From contig NZ_JAUOPN010000005.1 of the NCBI RefSeq assembly GCF_030547005.1, positions 124,001-188,000 on the forward strand: a DNA stretch of 64,000 nt. The letters run 5' to 3'. The notes beneath the pieces were generated by a model. The model was given only the letters and a program-made list of their open reading frames with translations, was not told the DNA's origin and searched no databases. Within the stretch, counting starts at the first letter, position 1. Every line of letters starts with the position of its first letter. A program made the position numbers and the translations under genes. The stretch comes from Maribacter sp. 1_MG-2023. GTDB lineage: Bacteria > Bacteroidota > Bacteroidia > Flavobacteriales > Flavobacteriaceae. Below are positions 1 through 9,833 of this stretch, piece by piece.

Positions 1-57
1 ATTAGATATAATTTTTAGTTAGAAAAGTACCCTTTACTTTAAAAAAAAAAAGAATAA

Positions 58-1287
58 TTACGTTGATTTAATTTTATCTGAAAGAACTTCTCCTATTTTT
101 TTCACTACCCCAACGACCAAAGCATTACCCATAAAAAATGCTCTTTTAGTATTTGAAATACCTTCAAGTAGTGTATGATTATCGGGGAACATATTCAAGC
201 GTTCCAATTCTACAGGAGTTAATCTACGTAACCCTTCTTTAGTGTTGATAACATGTTTAAAGCGCGATGCACTTTTACCACCTTCACCTGTTATGATTGT
301 TCTTGACGCATTGTCTAACGCATCAGGAAAAATCATACTACCCTCATTATAATGGTATGCAAAACCAGATTTAGAAGTCCGGGTTTCTTTCTTTGCACCT
401 TTTAAATAATACCATTTATCATGTTCTTCTTCAGGAATATAAAATTCTTCGGGTATTTTTTCTTGTTGTAAAACATCAGCTAAGACCGTTCTTTTGCCAA
501 TATAACTAGCCGTGGTTTTAGTGGTGTATACTTTTCCTTTAATGAAGACTCCGGTATTTTGAAAGGGAGATAATTTTTCACCCAAATTAAAACTTTCAGA
601 TAGCGATACTAGGTCATCGGTGATATCGAACGAAATCATTTTTGAAGAAGTGCTTGATATTGGAAAAGCTGTTGCTATAGTTCCCTTTTCAAAAATCCAT
701 TCTTCGGCCGTAGCTTTTTTAAATTGTTTGTAAAGCGGCGTAGACTTATGGTATCCTAAGAAAAAAATACGTCTTCTTCTTTGTGGCATTCCGTAATCTG
801 CAGCATTAATGACTCTCCATTCTACGGCATAGCCTAAGTTATCCAAACTTTTAAGCATAATGGCAAAATCTCTACCTCTTTGATTTGATGGAGATTTTAA
901 TAATCGATCTACATTTTCAAGAAATAAGTATTTAGGCGGATTTTTCTTTTCCGATAAAATTCTATGAATGCTCCACCATAAAACCCCTTTTTTACCTATA
1001 AGACCTTTAGAGTTATTTAAAGTAGCGGCAACAGAATAGTCTTGGCAAGGAAAACCACCCACTAAAATATCGGCATCGGGTATGTCTTTAGTGGGTACTT
1101 CAGAAATATCTTCATTTCTGTGATTCTCATGACCGAATCTAGCTTCATAAACTGTAGAGGCATGCTGTGCTTTCGTACTAGGCTCAAATTGGTTACTCCA
1201 AACTACTTCGTAGTTCTCGGTATCCTCTAATCCTAAGCGAAATCCGCCAACGCCAGCAAAAAGTTCTATGACCTTTAGTTTCTTCAT
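58..1287 (-). CDS. DNA (cytosine-5) methyltransferase
   Basis: C5-cytosine DNA methyltransferase of the Dcm/HhaI class, 409 residues. The ordered family motifs are visible: the AdoMet-binding motif I ELFAGVGGFRLGLE at residues 8-21, the catalytic Pro-Cys-Gln loop at 80-82 (Cys81 nucleophile), ENV at 124-126, QRRRR at about 169-173, and the C-terminal GNA motif near 388. The variable target-recognition region lies between roughly 190 and 340 and its target cannot be read from sequence. The ATG at 1287 gives the standard short lead into motif I. No restriction endonuclease is visible on the upstream side; the downstream side is cut by the window edge, so it may be half of a type II restriction-modification pair or an orphan enzyme. 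Confidence 0.93.
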   Translation of the reverse strand: MKKLKVIELFAGVGGFRLGLEDTENYEVVWSNQFEPSTKAQHASTVYEARFGHENHRNEDISEVPTKDIPDADILVGGFPCQDYSVAATLNNSKGLIGKKGVLWWSIHRILSEKKNPPKYLFLENVDRLLKSPSNQRGRDFAIMLKSLDNLGYAVEWRVINAADYGMPQRRRRIFFLGYHKSTPLYKQFKKATAEEWIFEKGTIATAFPISSTSSKMISFDITDDLVSLSESFNLGEKLSPFQNTGVFIKGKVYTTKTTASYIGKRTVLADVLQQEKIPEEFYIPEEEHDKWYYLKGAKKETRTSKSGFAYHYNEGSMIFPDALDNASRTIITGEGGKSASRFKHVINTKEGLRRLTPVELERLNMFPDNHTLLEGISNTKRAFFMGNALVVGVVKKIGEVLSDKIKST

Positions 1288-1343
1288 TTGCGATAAAATT
1301 ACATAATTTCACAAGGCTAATACTATTAGAAATTATTTTACAG

Positions 1344-2537
1344 ATGAAGAGAATAATCTTAAAGAGGTCTTTTGTATTGATTTTGATTGCTTTAAATACA
1401 GCATGCAGTGTACATATTGACGAAAAGAAATTATTGGTCAAAGAAATTGAAATCATAAAAAGCACTTTTGCACCCGATAAGCGTACTGCACTTTTCAATT
1501 TAGAAGTATTAGATGGTCCGTCGGGTTTTACTTTGGCTGGTGAAACTAATTTACCGCTAGCTGTAGATTCTTTAAATAGTCTTTTAAAAGAAAAAGGCAT
1601 TAAAGCAACTAACGATATAAAAATTTTACCCGCAGAAGAATTAGAGGGGATGACCAAAGCCGTTATTAATATTTCAGCGGCAAACCTTAGAAGCAACCCT
1701 AAACATTCGGCAGAATTAGCAACACAAGCAACTTTGGGTACTGTTATTAACGTACTAAAAAAAGAAGGAGATTGGTACTTAATACAGACACCAGACATGT
1801 ATTTAGCTTGGGTAGATAATGGAGGAATACAATTAATGAATGCTAATGATATTAAAGGGTGGAATACTGCAGATAAAATTATTTACACCAATACGTATGG
1901 TCATGCATATAATTTTGAAGAGGGTAAGAATAGAATATCAGATATTGTTGCAGGAAGCTTATTAAAACTATTAAGTAGTGATGATGAATTTTATAAAATT
2001 GAATTTCCAGATGGTAGACAGGGGTACATTTCTAAAGACGAATCGGAAGACTACGATACTTGGTTATCAAATTTAAGTTATAACGCAGATTCACTTATTG
2101 CTACTTCAAAAACCTTAATGGGTGTACCGTATTTATGGGGTGGTACTTCTACAAAAGGTGTTGATTGTAGCGGTTACACAAAGACTATTTATTATTTAAA
2201 TGGGATGGTAATTCCGCGCGATGCATCTCAGCAAGTGCATGCTGGTAAGCCTATAGATTCTATTGCAGATTTCAGTAAATTGCAGAAAGGAGATTTATTG
2301 TTCTTCGGAAGAAAAGCTACAGAAACAATCCCAGAAAAAGTAGTTCATGTAGGTATGTGGATCGGTGATAACCAATTTATACATTCATCTGAAATGGTAC
2401 GTATAAGTAGTGTTGATGAAGATTCGCCAAATTATGATGCATTTAATGTAGGTAGATATTTAAGAACCCAGCGCTTGTTAAATGAAGAAGACCCATTGCT
2501 TCAGAATTTAAACCTTACAAAACCGATTAAAGATTAA
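1344..2537 (+). CDS. SH3-domain NlpC/P60 family lipoprotein peptidase
   Basis: Probable cell-wall peptidase that cleaves peptide stems of peptidoglycan. The N-terminus is a lipoprotein signal with Cys21 following ALNTA. A bacterial SH3-like domain lies at about residues 105-170 (NLRSNP...WYLIQTPDMYLAWV), a second SH3-like stretch at about 180-235, and the NlpC/P60 catalytic domain from about 245 to 375. The catalytic triad can be placed: Cys275 in VDCSGY, His335 in VHVGMW and His347 in FIHSS. It is transcribed divergently from the DNA methyltransferase with only about 56 bases between them. The family assignment is firm; the exact bond cleaved (gamma-D-Glu to diamino acid) is inferred from the family. 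Confidence 0.9.
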   Translation: MKRIILKRSFVLILIALNTACSVHIDEKKLLVKEIEIIKSTFAPDKRTALFNLEVLDGPSGFTLAGETNLPLAVDSLNSLLKEKGIKATNDIKILPAEELEGMTKAVINISAANLRSNPKHSAELATQATLGTVINVLKKEGDWYLIQTPDMYLAWVDNGGIQLMNANDIKGWNTADKIIYTNTYGHAYNFEEGKNRISDIVAGSLLKLLSSDDEFYKIEFPDGRQGYISKDESEDYDTWLSNLSYNADSLIATSKTLMGVPYLWGGTSTKGVDCSGYTKTIYYLNGMVIPRDASQQVHAGKPIDSIADFSKLQKGDLLFFGRKATETIPEKVVHVGMWIGDNQFIHSSEMVRISSVDEDSPNYDAFNVGRYLRTQRLLNEEDPLLQNLNLTKPIKD

Positions 2538-2636
2538 ACCCTTGATTTTAAAAATAGCGTTTCATCGATTTTAAGATAAATAATATAACATAGTAATAAT
2601 GAGCTCGTTTTAATATAGAACGATCATTTACGTACT

Positions 2637-3266
2637 ATGAAAAAAACAATTCTTCTAGTTTTAATCTGCTGTTTTGTAGGATCATCTTTTGCCATCGCTC
2701 AAAACGATGCCGCTACGATATATTTTAAGGACGGAACTAAACTTCAAGGTTTAGCTAAACTTATAAATGGAGACCAGGTAAAATTTAAAAAGTTTAAAGG
2801 AGATAAGGCACAAAAATATCATTTTGATAATCTTGAACAGGTAGTTATCAATGATAGAGAAGAGGCTTCTACCTACATTTATTTAGAAACTCGAGAAGGC
2901 TATTTCAATGTAGTAAGAGAATTAGAAATAGGTGCTGTAAATTTATATGTTCTTGAACAAACCGGATATTCTGCACCCATGTTTGTAGGTGGTGTAAACG
3001 GTCAAATGAATATGGCTCACGGTAATTACTACGATATTAAAAACCTTTATGTTAGCAAGGGTGTAAGTGGAGAAATTACACACTTGGGGTCTAATCAACT
3101 TTTTAGTAAGAATTTTAAAAATGCAGCTTCAGCTTATTTTTTAGATTGTCCGGTTTTAGTGGAGAAAATTATAAATAAAGAATACAAGAAAAGGCACATT
3201 AGAGACATTGTTAATTTTTACAATCTAAAATGTAATGAGCAGCATGTGCTTATTCTTAAAAAATAG
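2637..3266 (+). CDS. Secreted protein of unknown function
   Basis: A 209-residue protein with a clear Sec signal peptide (MKKTILLVLICCF... ending near AIAQ, residue 22). I do not recognise the family. The mature part starts with a beta-rich stretch (TIYFKDGTKLQGLAKL) reminiscent of short periplasmic proteins in which 'DG-x-x-L-x-G' turns read a conversion of transcript or sensor-like barrel, and the C-terminal 50 residues are Lys/Asn rich with two cysteines (CPVLVEKI and NLKCNEQH). It is a single gene, convergent with the S10 peptidase. Function unknown; likely periplasmic or surface. Confidence 0.75.
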   Translation: MKKTILLVLICCFVGSSFAIAQNDAATIYFKDGTKLQGLAKLINGDQVKFKKFKGDKAQKYHFDNLEQVVINDREEASTYIYLETREGYFNVVRELEIGAVNLYVLEQTGYSAPMFVGGVNGQMNMAHGNYYDIKNLYVSKGVSGEITHLGSNQLFSKNFKNAASAYFLDCPVLVEKIINKEYKKRHIRDIVNFYNLKCNEQHVLILKK

Positions 3267-3288
3267 TACAACCGTACTTTCTATTTTT
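3257..3288. terminator. Possible bidirectional terminator between convergent genes
   Basis: AGTAC (3265-3269) and GTACT (3274-3278) form a small hairpin with loop AACC, flanked by an A-tract on the left and CTATTTTT on the right, so that both convergent genes would end on a hairpin followed by a T-tract. The stem is only five base pairs, so the call is tentative. Confidence 0.4.
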
Positions 3289-3289
3289 A

Positions 3290-4795
3290 TTAATCTGAAG
3301 TAATAAACTCACGTATATCTTTACTTAGTTTAATAAAATCTGGTTCATGTGTATACATCATATGTCCCGCTTCATAATACTTCATTTCAACACGCTCTTT
3401 TACGATTCCGTTTCTATCAAATGTATATTCAGCATCAAAAAACGGAGTAATTAAATCATAATATCCACTCGCTACCATTACTTTCATAGCTGTATTTCTA
3501 CGCATGGTTTCACCTAAATCTGGAGCAGTATTTACAGGCATAGGTTCCCAATATTTTCCATCGGGTACTGTTCTCCATCTCCAATTAGATCCACCACCAG
3601 AAGTTATATATGGTCTATCCATTTTTACCTTTAATTCTGAAGCGAAATAATGATTTAAGCTAGCAGTATAGGCAGCACTTATTTGATAACTTGCCGCATC
3701 GCCCAAATGCGGATTCTCAGATACTTTATCTTCCTCATCACCCATAAAACGACCATCTAGTCTACCAATAGCAAACCCTTTGTCTTCTAATAGTTTTTTC
3801 TGAAAACGACCCATTAATATTCTCAAGTTAGATTGTAGAATATAGGTTTTATCCAATCCTGTGAAATAAGAAAGTTTTTCTGCTATTGTATTTTTTTCAG
3901 CCTCACTTAAAGAATTGCCTTTGTATAAAGAAGGTATATAGGTATTGTATGTAAAATCTCTACATTCTTGTGTAAAGTTTTCTAAAGACTTGCCCTGACC
4001 TGCTTTTTTATGATACCAAGCTGTGGCAGCCATGCTTGGTAAGTAGGTAATGAACGAAGTAATATTGTTCTTTATAGAAGTAGAACCGGCATAATCTAAT
4101 GCTTGCGAAATTAGAATCATTCCGTTTAAAGCCATATTTTGACCAGAACCTTCTAAAGCTTTTCCTAATGCTGCGGCACGTGTAGTTCCATAACTTTCAC
4201 CAGCTAAATATTTAGGTGAAAACCAACGTTCGTTTTCAGTCACCCATTTTCTAATAAATTGGGCAAATGAATTCACATCTTCTTTTAATCCGTAGAAATC
4301 TTTTCCTTCTCCTTTACCAACCAAACGACTATAACCAGTACCTACGGGATCAATAAAAACTAAATCGGTGACATCAAGTAAACCATGGTCGTTGTTTACT
4401 AAATTATAAGGTGCTGCGCCATCATCAGATTTGGCATCAGAATCTACTTTTACAATTTTTGGTCCGAAGAACCCCATGTGTAACCACATCGAAGCAGATC
4501 CTGGTCCGCCGTTAAAAACGAAAGTTACTGGTCTTTTGGTAACATTTCCCATATTGGTTTTGGTGTAAGCAACAGACCAAAAAGTGGCAATAGAATCTCC
4601 GTCTTTATTAGTTAAAAAAGTTTCTTTTGCCGTTGTGGTATAGTCTATAGCTGTACCTCCATAAACACCTTTGTGCTTGGTTATAAAAGATTTTGCTTCT
4701 GGTATGGGTTTCGTTTTAGTTTCCTTTTTTGGTTCTTGAGCTTGTGTTGATTGAAGAATTAAAAGACAACTAGCCAATATTAGTAGATTTCTCAT
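3290..4795 (-). CDS. S10 family serine carboxypeptidase, exported
   Basis: A 501-residue exported peptidase of the serine carboxypeptidase (S10) alpha/beta-hydrolase family. The signal peptide ends near QSTQAQ (residue 20). Family landmarks: the oxyanion segment FNGGPGSASMW at about 93-103, the nucleophile elbow GESYG with Ser201, the acid region VASGYYDLITPFF near 440, and the catalytic His in AGHMMYTHEPDF near 476. These are the Ser-Asp-His triad regions in the expected order. The protein would remove C-terminal residues from peptides in the periplasm or outside the cell. It stands alone, converging with the secreted protein upstream of it on the map. Confidence 0.9.
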   Translation of the reverse strand: MRNLLILASCLLILQSTQAQEPKKETKTKPIPEAKSFITKHKGVYGGTAIDYTTTAKETFLTNKDGDSIATFWSVAYTKTNMGNVTKRPVTFVFNGGPGSASMWLHMGFFGPKIVKVDSDAKSDDGAAPYNLVNNDHGLLDVTDLVFIDPVGTGYSRLVGKGEGKDFYGLKEDVNSFAQFIRKWVTENERWFSPKYLAGESYGTTRAAALGKALEGSGQNMALNGMILISQALDYAGSTSIKNNITSFITYLPSMAATAWYHKKAGQGKSLENFTQECRDFTYNTYIPSLYKGNSLSEAEKNTIAEKLSYFTGLDKTYILQSNLRILMGRFQKKLLEDKGFAIGRLDGRFMGDEEDKVSENPHLGDAASYQISAAYTASLNHYFASELKVKMDRPYITSGGGSNWRWRTVPDGKYWEPMPVNTAPDLGETMRRNTAMKVMVASGYYDLITPFFDAEYTFDRNGIVKERVEMKYYEAGHMMYTHEPDFIKLSKDIREFITSD

Positions 4796-4990
4796 TTTGA
4801 GTAAAAGTATTGATGGTGTTGTTAGTTTGTTCTATTAAAAGTAGGAATAATAAATGAACAGTTCTACTGGCATTGAATGGAATATGTCTGAATAATCGCA
4901 TCACCTAAGATATCAGAACATTGAGTATATTTATATACGTATTTTTTGCATCAGTTCCCTTACTTGATAATTCAACTAAACACTATCAAT

Positions 4991-5866
4991 ATGAATAAAC
5001 AACTACTTAAATCGCAAGTACTAGGTGCCTCTCTTTTATTGTTATTAGGATGCGGAGTTATTAATTCTCAAGAAACAAACGATGGTTGGGAAACTATGTT
5101 CAATGGTAATGATTTAGATGGATGGACAACTAAAGTACACCATTACGAAGTGGGCGATAACTATGCGGATACCTTTAGGGCGGAAGATAATATGGTAAAG
5201 GTGAGGTATGATAAATATGAAGGAGAATTTAATAATAGGTATGCTCATTTATATTATGACAAGCCTTTTTCAGATTTTCATTTAACGATGCAATATCGTT
5301 TTGTTGGTGAACTATATAGAGGTGCACCAGATTATACTATTTTAAACAGCGGTGTAATGTTTCATTCGCAAGACCCCAAAACAATGCTAAAAGAACAAGA
5401 TTGGCCCATTAGTGTAGAAATACAATTTTTAGCGGGTGTAGAAGAAGGTGTAGAACGCCCAACAGGCAATATGTGCTCACCAGGTACCGATGTTGTTTAT
5501 GAAGGTGAAATAGACCCTAGACATTGTATCAATTCAACATCCGATACGTATTACGGGGATCAGTGGGTAACAGCAGAGTTAGTAGTTTATCACGATTCAT
5601 TGGTTAAGCATATCATTAACGGAAAAATAGTGTTAGAATACACAAAACCACAAATTGGTGGTGGTGTAGCCAAAGGTTATGACCCAAAAATGAAACAAGA
5701 TGGTAAGCTTTTGAAAGAAGGTTTCATTGCTTTACAAAGCGAAGGGCAACCAATTGATTTCAAAAATATAAGAATTAGAATTTTAAAAGGTTGCACAGAC
5801 CCAAAAGCAACGAACTACAAAAAGTATTACGAGGTTTCAGATACAAAAGCATGTACCTATAATTAG
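4991..5866 (+). CDS. DUF1080 (3-keto-disaccharide hydrolase-like) lipoprotein
   Basis: The start is set at the ATG at 4991, which leads directly into a lipoprotein signal (SLLLLLGCGV, Cys near residue 20); an in-frame TTG at 4946 would bury this signal behind extra residues. The mature protein begins with WETMFNGNDLDGWTTK, the hallmark opening of the DUF1080 / 3-keto-disaccharide hydrolase domain, and shows the usual concanavalin-like lectin-fold segments (SGVMFHSQDP, FIALQSEGQPIDFKNIRI). The domain occupies about 30-275. The last 25 residues (GCTDPKATNYKKYYEV) form a short Cys-containing extension resembling T9SS-associated tails without being one I can name. Substrate unknown; members act on glycans or glycosides. 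Confidence 0.85.
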   Translation: MNKQLLKSQVLGASLLLLLGCGVINSQETNDGWETMFNGNDLDGWTTKVHHYEVGDNYADTFRAEDNMVKVRYDKYEGEFNNRYAHLYYDKPFSDFHLTMQYRFVGELYRGAPDYTILNSGVMFHSQDPKTMLKEQDWPISVEIQFLAGVEEGVERPTGNMCSPGTDVVYEGEIDPRHCINSTSDTYYGDQWVTAELVVYHDSLVKHIINGKIVLEYTKPQIGGGVAKGYDPKMKQDGKLLKEGFIALQSEGQPIDFKNIRIRILKGCTDPKATNYKKYYEVSDTKACTYN

Positions 5867-5896
5867 AATGGTAACTTAAAAATTAAGTAAAGAACA

Positions 5897-7528
5897 TTAT
5901 TTTAAGATAGCGCTGTATTTAGAATTATTGCTTAATAATTCGGTAGCTGCTAAAATAGCATCATCATTATTTAAGTAATATTGGTACAAACCATCTCTGT
6001 AGAAATAACGCTTTACAATTTCATCTTCAAGATTCTTTTGAATCTCGCTTTGGTATTTATCTAAAGCATTAATTTTACCTTTTTCTATGTTCGCTAACAA
6101 GGTTTTGTAGCTATCCTTAACATCTGAGCCTAAAAAGTCGTTTTCATCGCCTGAAAGCGCTTTTTTGATTGCTTCTTCTGCCTTGGTCTCGAATGAGAAA
6201 CTACTTTGCTTTACATAGTTTTTAAAAGCGTTAAAATCAGCATCTGTAAATTTGAAATCGGCAACAGTATTATACTTATGTGCATAATGGTAGTTGGTAG
6301 CATAATCGAAAATGACGTTATTTTGTAACAATGCCATAGTAAGGTCATTTGTTTTAGAAGTGGCTACTTCTATATCTGGCAAAATACCGCCACCATCTTG
6401 TACCTTTCTACCGTTACGAGTAGTAAAATCATTGAAGGTAGTATTACGCACCGCTTTACCACTTTCATCTCTGTTCCAATAATCTAATGATTGTATACAA
6501 CGACCAGAAGAGGTGTAATATCTAGAAATGGTCACTTTTAATTGTGTACCATAAGTTAATTTAAGGGGGCGTTGCACCAAGCCTTTTCCAAAACTTCTGG
6601 CACCCATAATTACTGCCCTGTCTAAATCTTGTAAGCTGCCAGAAACAATTTCACTTGCCGAAGCACTGCTTCCGTTCACTAAAACTACAAGAGGAATTTC
6701 TTCATCTACAGGTTGGTTATTGGTATGGTATTCTCGATTAAACTTTTTAACCTTTGATTTTGTAGTAACTACTAATTCTCCTTTTGGTACAAATAAGTTA
6801 GTCACGTTAATAGCTTCAGATAATAATCCACCAGGGTTTCCTCTTAAGTCTAAGATGATTTTTTCTGCACCCTTTCCTTTCAAATCTAATAAAGCAGATT
6901 TGGTCTGTTCTGTTGCTTTGGCGTTGAACTTTGCTAAAACAATGTACCCGGTTTTGTTATCTATCATTTTAAAGAAAGGTACCGCATCTACTTCAATACC
7001 TTCACGGGTAATAGCTGTAGTATTTAATTTACCTTGTCTCTTGTAAGTAACAACTATCGTAGATCCGTTAGCCCCTTTTAGAAGCTCACTGGCATTATCT
7101 TCAAAATCAGTTACTTTGATATCGCCTATCTGTATTATTTCATCACCGGCTTTCAATCCTGCTTTATCTGCTGGGTATCCCTGGTGTGGTTCAATAATTA
7201 GTAATTTATCATCAAAAGAACGCACCATAGCACCAATACCAGAATATTCGCCAGCATTGTTTATGCGATACGTTTCAACATCTTGTTCGTTTAAAAATTT
7301 GGTATACGGATCCAATTCGTTCAGCATATTTTTAATGGCGGTATCCATTAATTCTGCTGGGTTGGTTTCGTCCACATAGTTCATGTTCAATTCTTTGAAC
7401 AAGGTGGTAAAGATTTCAATCTGTTTGGCTATTTCAAAAAAGTCGCTTTTATAACTACTTCCTACAAATAGAAAAGCGATGGCAATTATGGGTACAAGTA
7501 CTTTTTTATTTATTATTTTTTTCATCAA
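5897..7528 (-). CDS. S41 C-terminal processing peptidase with PDZ domain
   Basis: CtpA/Prc-type periplasmic serine protease of 543 residues. An N-terminal membrane anchor or uncleaved signal lies at 8-24, the PDZ domain at about 90-165 (SGIGAMV...GLKAGDEIIQIGD), and the S41 catalytic core at about 190-370. The Ser/Lys dyad is visible: Ser290 in GSSASASEIV and Lys315 in SFGKGLVQ, 25 residues apart as in E. coli Prc. A roughly 170-residue C-terminal helical extension follows. The start overlaps the end of rnpA by 23 bases, so the two are probably co-transcribed; a second in-frame ATG is the next codon. It would process C-termini of envelope proteins. Confidence 0.92.
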   Translation of the reverse strand: MMKKIINKKVLVPIIAIAFLFVGSSYKSDFFEIAKQIEIFTTLFKELNMNYVDETNPAELMDTAIKNMLNELDPYTKFLNEQDVETYRINNAGEYSGIGAMVRSFDDKLLIIEPHQGYPADKAGLKAGDEIIQIGDIKVTDFEDNASELLKGANGSTIVVTYKRQGKLNTTAITREGIEVDAVPFFKMIDNKTGYIVLAKFNAKATEQTKSALLDLKGKGAEKIILDLRGNPGGLLSEAINVTNLFVPKGELVVTTKSKVKKFNREYHTNNQPVDEEIPLVVLVNGSSASASEIVSGSLQDLDRAVIMGARSFGKGLVQRPLKLTYGTQLKVTISRYYTSSGRCIQSLDYWNRDESGKAVRNTTFNDFTTRNGRKVQDGGGILPDIEVATSKTNDLTMALLQNNVIFDYATNYHYAHKYNTVADFKFTDADFNAFKNYVKQSSFSFETKAEEAIKKALSGDENDFLGSDVKDSYKTLLANIEKGKINALDKYQSEIQKNLEDEIVKRYFYRDGLYQYYLNNDDAILAATELLSNNSKYSAILK

Positions 7529-7889
7529 TCTGTAGCTTAAACTTGTTTAAAACGAGCTTCATTTTATGATCTAACTGCTCAAAGGTGGGTATATCCTTAC
7601 CAAGGTATAAAAATAGAAACGCAAAGTTTGCATCTGTATTGTTAAAAACCAGTGCTTTATTAAGTCTATAAGACTCTCTAAGTAGCCGTTTAATCTTATT
7701 TCTATCGACCGCACTTTTAAAATTTCGTTTAGATACGGTAACCCCTGTTTTAATAGGCACTTCTTTTTGTTCTACGGATAGGTAAATTAATTTCAACGGA
7801 TATACGGAAACACCTCTTCCCTCTTCGAACAATTGGGTGATGAGTATTTTACTTTTTAGTTTTTCCTTTTTTCCGAAGGATGTATCCAT
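7506..7889 (-). CDS. rnpA: Ribonuclease P protein component
   Basis: Protein subunit of RNase P, which assists the catalytic RNA in trimming tRNA 5' leaders. The 127-residue length is normal. The family signature RNKIKRLLRESYRLNK is present at about 60-75, preceded by the conserved KTGVTVSKRNFKSAV strand and starting with FGKKEKLKSK, the usual N-terminal RNA-binding opening. Its 3' end overlaps the S41 peptidase start by 23 bases, an arrangement that I have seen in flavobacteria and that suggests one transcript. rpmH, its partner in many genomes, is not adjacent. Confidence 0.95.
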   Translation of the reverse strand: MDTSFGKKEKLKSKILITQLFEEGRGVSVYPLKLIYLSVEQKEVPIKTGVTVSKRNFKSAVDRNKIKRLLRESYRLNKALVFNNTDANFAFLFLYLGKDIPTFEQLDHKMKLVLNKFKLQIDEKNNK

Positions 7890-7961
7890 TACAAAAGAAG
7901 TATTAAAAAGAATTAGCCCCCAATGAGGGGGCGTAAATATCTTAAAGTTTAGAAGAAGAAA

Positions 7962-9815
7962 CTACTCTGCTTGCCAAACATTATTCTCTAAATTGACATC
8001 TGCCATTAATTGCGAAGGATCAATAACAATTGCTTTTATTGAAGACATCGGTTTGTTAATAGTAAAATTATACGTTGGGTAAGCCCAAGCCCAGTCTTCA
8101 ATAACAGTTCTTTCAATACCCTCATAAGGGTTTGCTTTTTCACCACGCATCATACGTAACGGCGCATAAAAGGTTTCTCTAGAATCATCATTATATACCA
8201 CCAAAATATCTAAAGGCATTGGCATTAAACCAATACGCTCTAAAGTAACTTTAGTGTTGTTTTCTGATGCCGACACCTCTTTAATACCGTAGTCAATAGT
8301 ATTAGTTGTCTGTGTCCAATCGGTTAAATACCAATCTAGTTCAAAACCAGATACTTTTTCTGCAACACGCTTAATATCGTTAGGTACCGGGTGTTTAAAC
8401 TTGAACTCATCATAATATTGACGAATAGTTTCCATCAATTTATCTTGACCAATAACATAGCCCAATTGAGATAAAAATATAGAACCTTTACTATAAGCAG
8501 AAATACCGTAGGCAAAATTAAGAGCGTAACGATCTGCATATGTACCTTGTGGCTGTTCTTTACCAGAAAGGGCTAAATTTCTATACCCTTTGTATGTACC
8601 CTCAAAAGGATTCTCTTTTTCGTAGTCCATTATTTCGCTCATACAAAGTTTAGAAATAAAAGAGGTAAACCCTTCATCCATCCACTCATGTTTAGCTTCG
8701 TTTGTTGCTAATATATGTTGAAACCAAGAGTGCGCCATTTCATGTGCCATAACACCAACAAGGCTACCAAATTTACGGTTGCCTGTTATTAAAGTAGACA
8801 TTGCATATTCCATACCACCATCACCACCTTGGATAACCGAATATTGGTCATATGGGTATTTACCAATGTTTTTGCTAAAAAACTGCATAGCCTCAATAGT
8901 TTTAGGTTGAAGGTTTTTCCAGTTCTCTAAAATTTCAGGATTGTCTTTGTAAAGAAAATGAAGCACAGGTCCGTCTGGTACTTGTTGAATATCATGAATG
9001 TATTCTGGATCTGCAGCCCACATAAAATCATGAACCATAGGCGCTTTAAAATGCCAGGTTAATGTCTTGCCTTTTTGTTTTTTGATTTTAGTACCAGGTG
9101 TTTCATAACCATGACCTATCTCATTAGGGTTTTGTAAATAACCTGTACCACCAACCGTATATTCTTTATCAATGGTCAATTTTACATCAAAATCTCCCCA
9201 TACCCCTTGAAACTCACGAGCGATATATGGATCTGCATGCCAACCTTCAAAATCATACTCCGCTAGTTTTGGGTACCACTGGCTCATAGATAAGGCAACA
9301 CCTTCTTCACTATTTCTACCAGAACGTCTAATTTGTAAAGGCACTTGACCTTTAAATTCCATGTTAAATGTAGACTTCGCACCAGCAGCTATTGGCTTAG
9401 CCAAATCAACAACCAATACAGTACCTTCTTCTGAAAAAGTAACCTTACTACCATCTTGTGTTAAAGAGGTAGCATGTAAGTAACCTATTTCACTATCGGT
9501 AAGCGATGCTATTCTACTTTTCTTATCTGGGGTGGTCATTCTATCGTCTGGATCTGCGATGTTCTGCAGACGAACATCCATTTCACTACCAGGTTGAAAA
9601 GCGTTGAAATACAAATGAAAATAAACACGTTTTAACTCATCGGGTGAGTTATTCGTGTATACCAAGGTTTGAGTACCTGTATATTGAAAATTGTCAACAT
9701 TCATGTCTACCGCCATGGTATAATCAACATGTTGTTGCCAATAATCTGTCTTGTTTTGTGCCAGTAATCCTATTGAAAAAATAGCTGTTAGAAACGTAAA
9801 AAATGATTTAGTCAT
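7962..9815 (-). CDS. M1 family zinc metallopeptidase, exported
   Basis: A 617-residue gluzincin aminopeptidase of the M1 family with a short signal peptide (ending SIGLLAQ, residue 20). The zinc site is HEMAH at residues 358-362 with the third ligand Glu381 in NEAKHEWMDEGF, giving the standard HExxH-x18-E spacing. The exopeptidase-type motif GGMEYAM lies just upstream at about 335-341. The N-terminal half is the beta-sandwich domain and the C-terminal part a beta domain; the large helical C-terminal domain of ERAP-type enzymes is absent, as is usual in Bacteroidota members. It precedes nothing in its operon with certainty; the S8 gene ends 18 bases before its start, so the two may share a transcript. 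Confidence 0.92.
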   Translation of the reverse strand: MTKSFFTFLTAIFSIGLLAQNKTDYWQQHVDYTMAVDMNVDNFQYTGTQTLVYTNNSPDELKRVYFHLYFNAFQPGSEMDVRLQNIADPDDRMTTPDKKSRIASLTDSEIGYLHATSLTQDGSKVTFSEEGTVLVVDLAKPIAAGAKSTFNMEFKGQVPLQIRRSGRNSEEGVALSMSQWYPKLAEYDFEGWHADPYIAREFQGVWGDFDVKLTIDKEYTVGGTGYLQNPNEIGHGYETPGTKIKKQKGKTLTWHFKAPMVHDFMWAADPEYIHDIQQVPDGPVLHFLYKDNPEILENWKNLQPKTIEAMQFFSKNIGKYPYDQYSVIQGGDGGMEYAMSTLITGNRKFGSLVGVMAHEMAHSWFQHILATNEAKHEWMDEGFTSFISKLCMSEIMDYEKENPFEGTYKGYRNLALSGKEQPQGTYADRYALNFAYGISAYSKGSIFLSQLGYVIGQDKLMETIRQYYDEFKFKHPVPNDIKRVAEKVSGFELDWYLTDWTQTTNTIDYGIKEVSASENNTKVTLERIGLMPMPLDILVVYNDDSRETFYAPLRMMRGEKANPYEGIERTVIEDWAWAYPTYNFTINKPMSSIKAIVIDPSQLMADVNLENNVWQAE

Positions 9816-9833
9816 ATGAGTTGTGTGTAAGTA

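Noticed and set aside
4946-4990. TTG start 15 codons upstream of the DUF1080 gene
   Set aside because: It would hide the lipoprotein signal that begins at the ATG at 4991.
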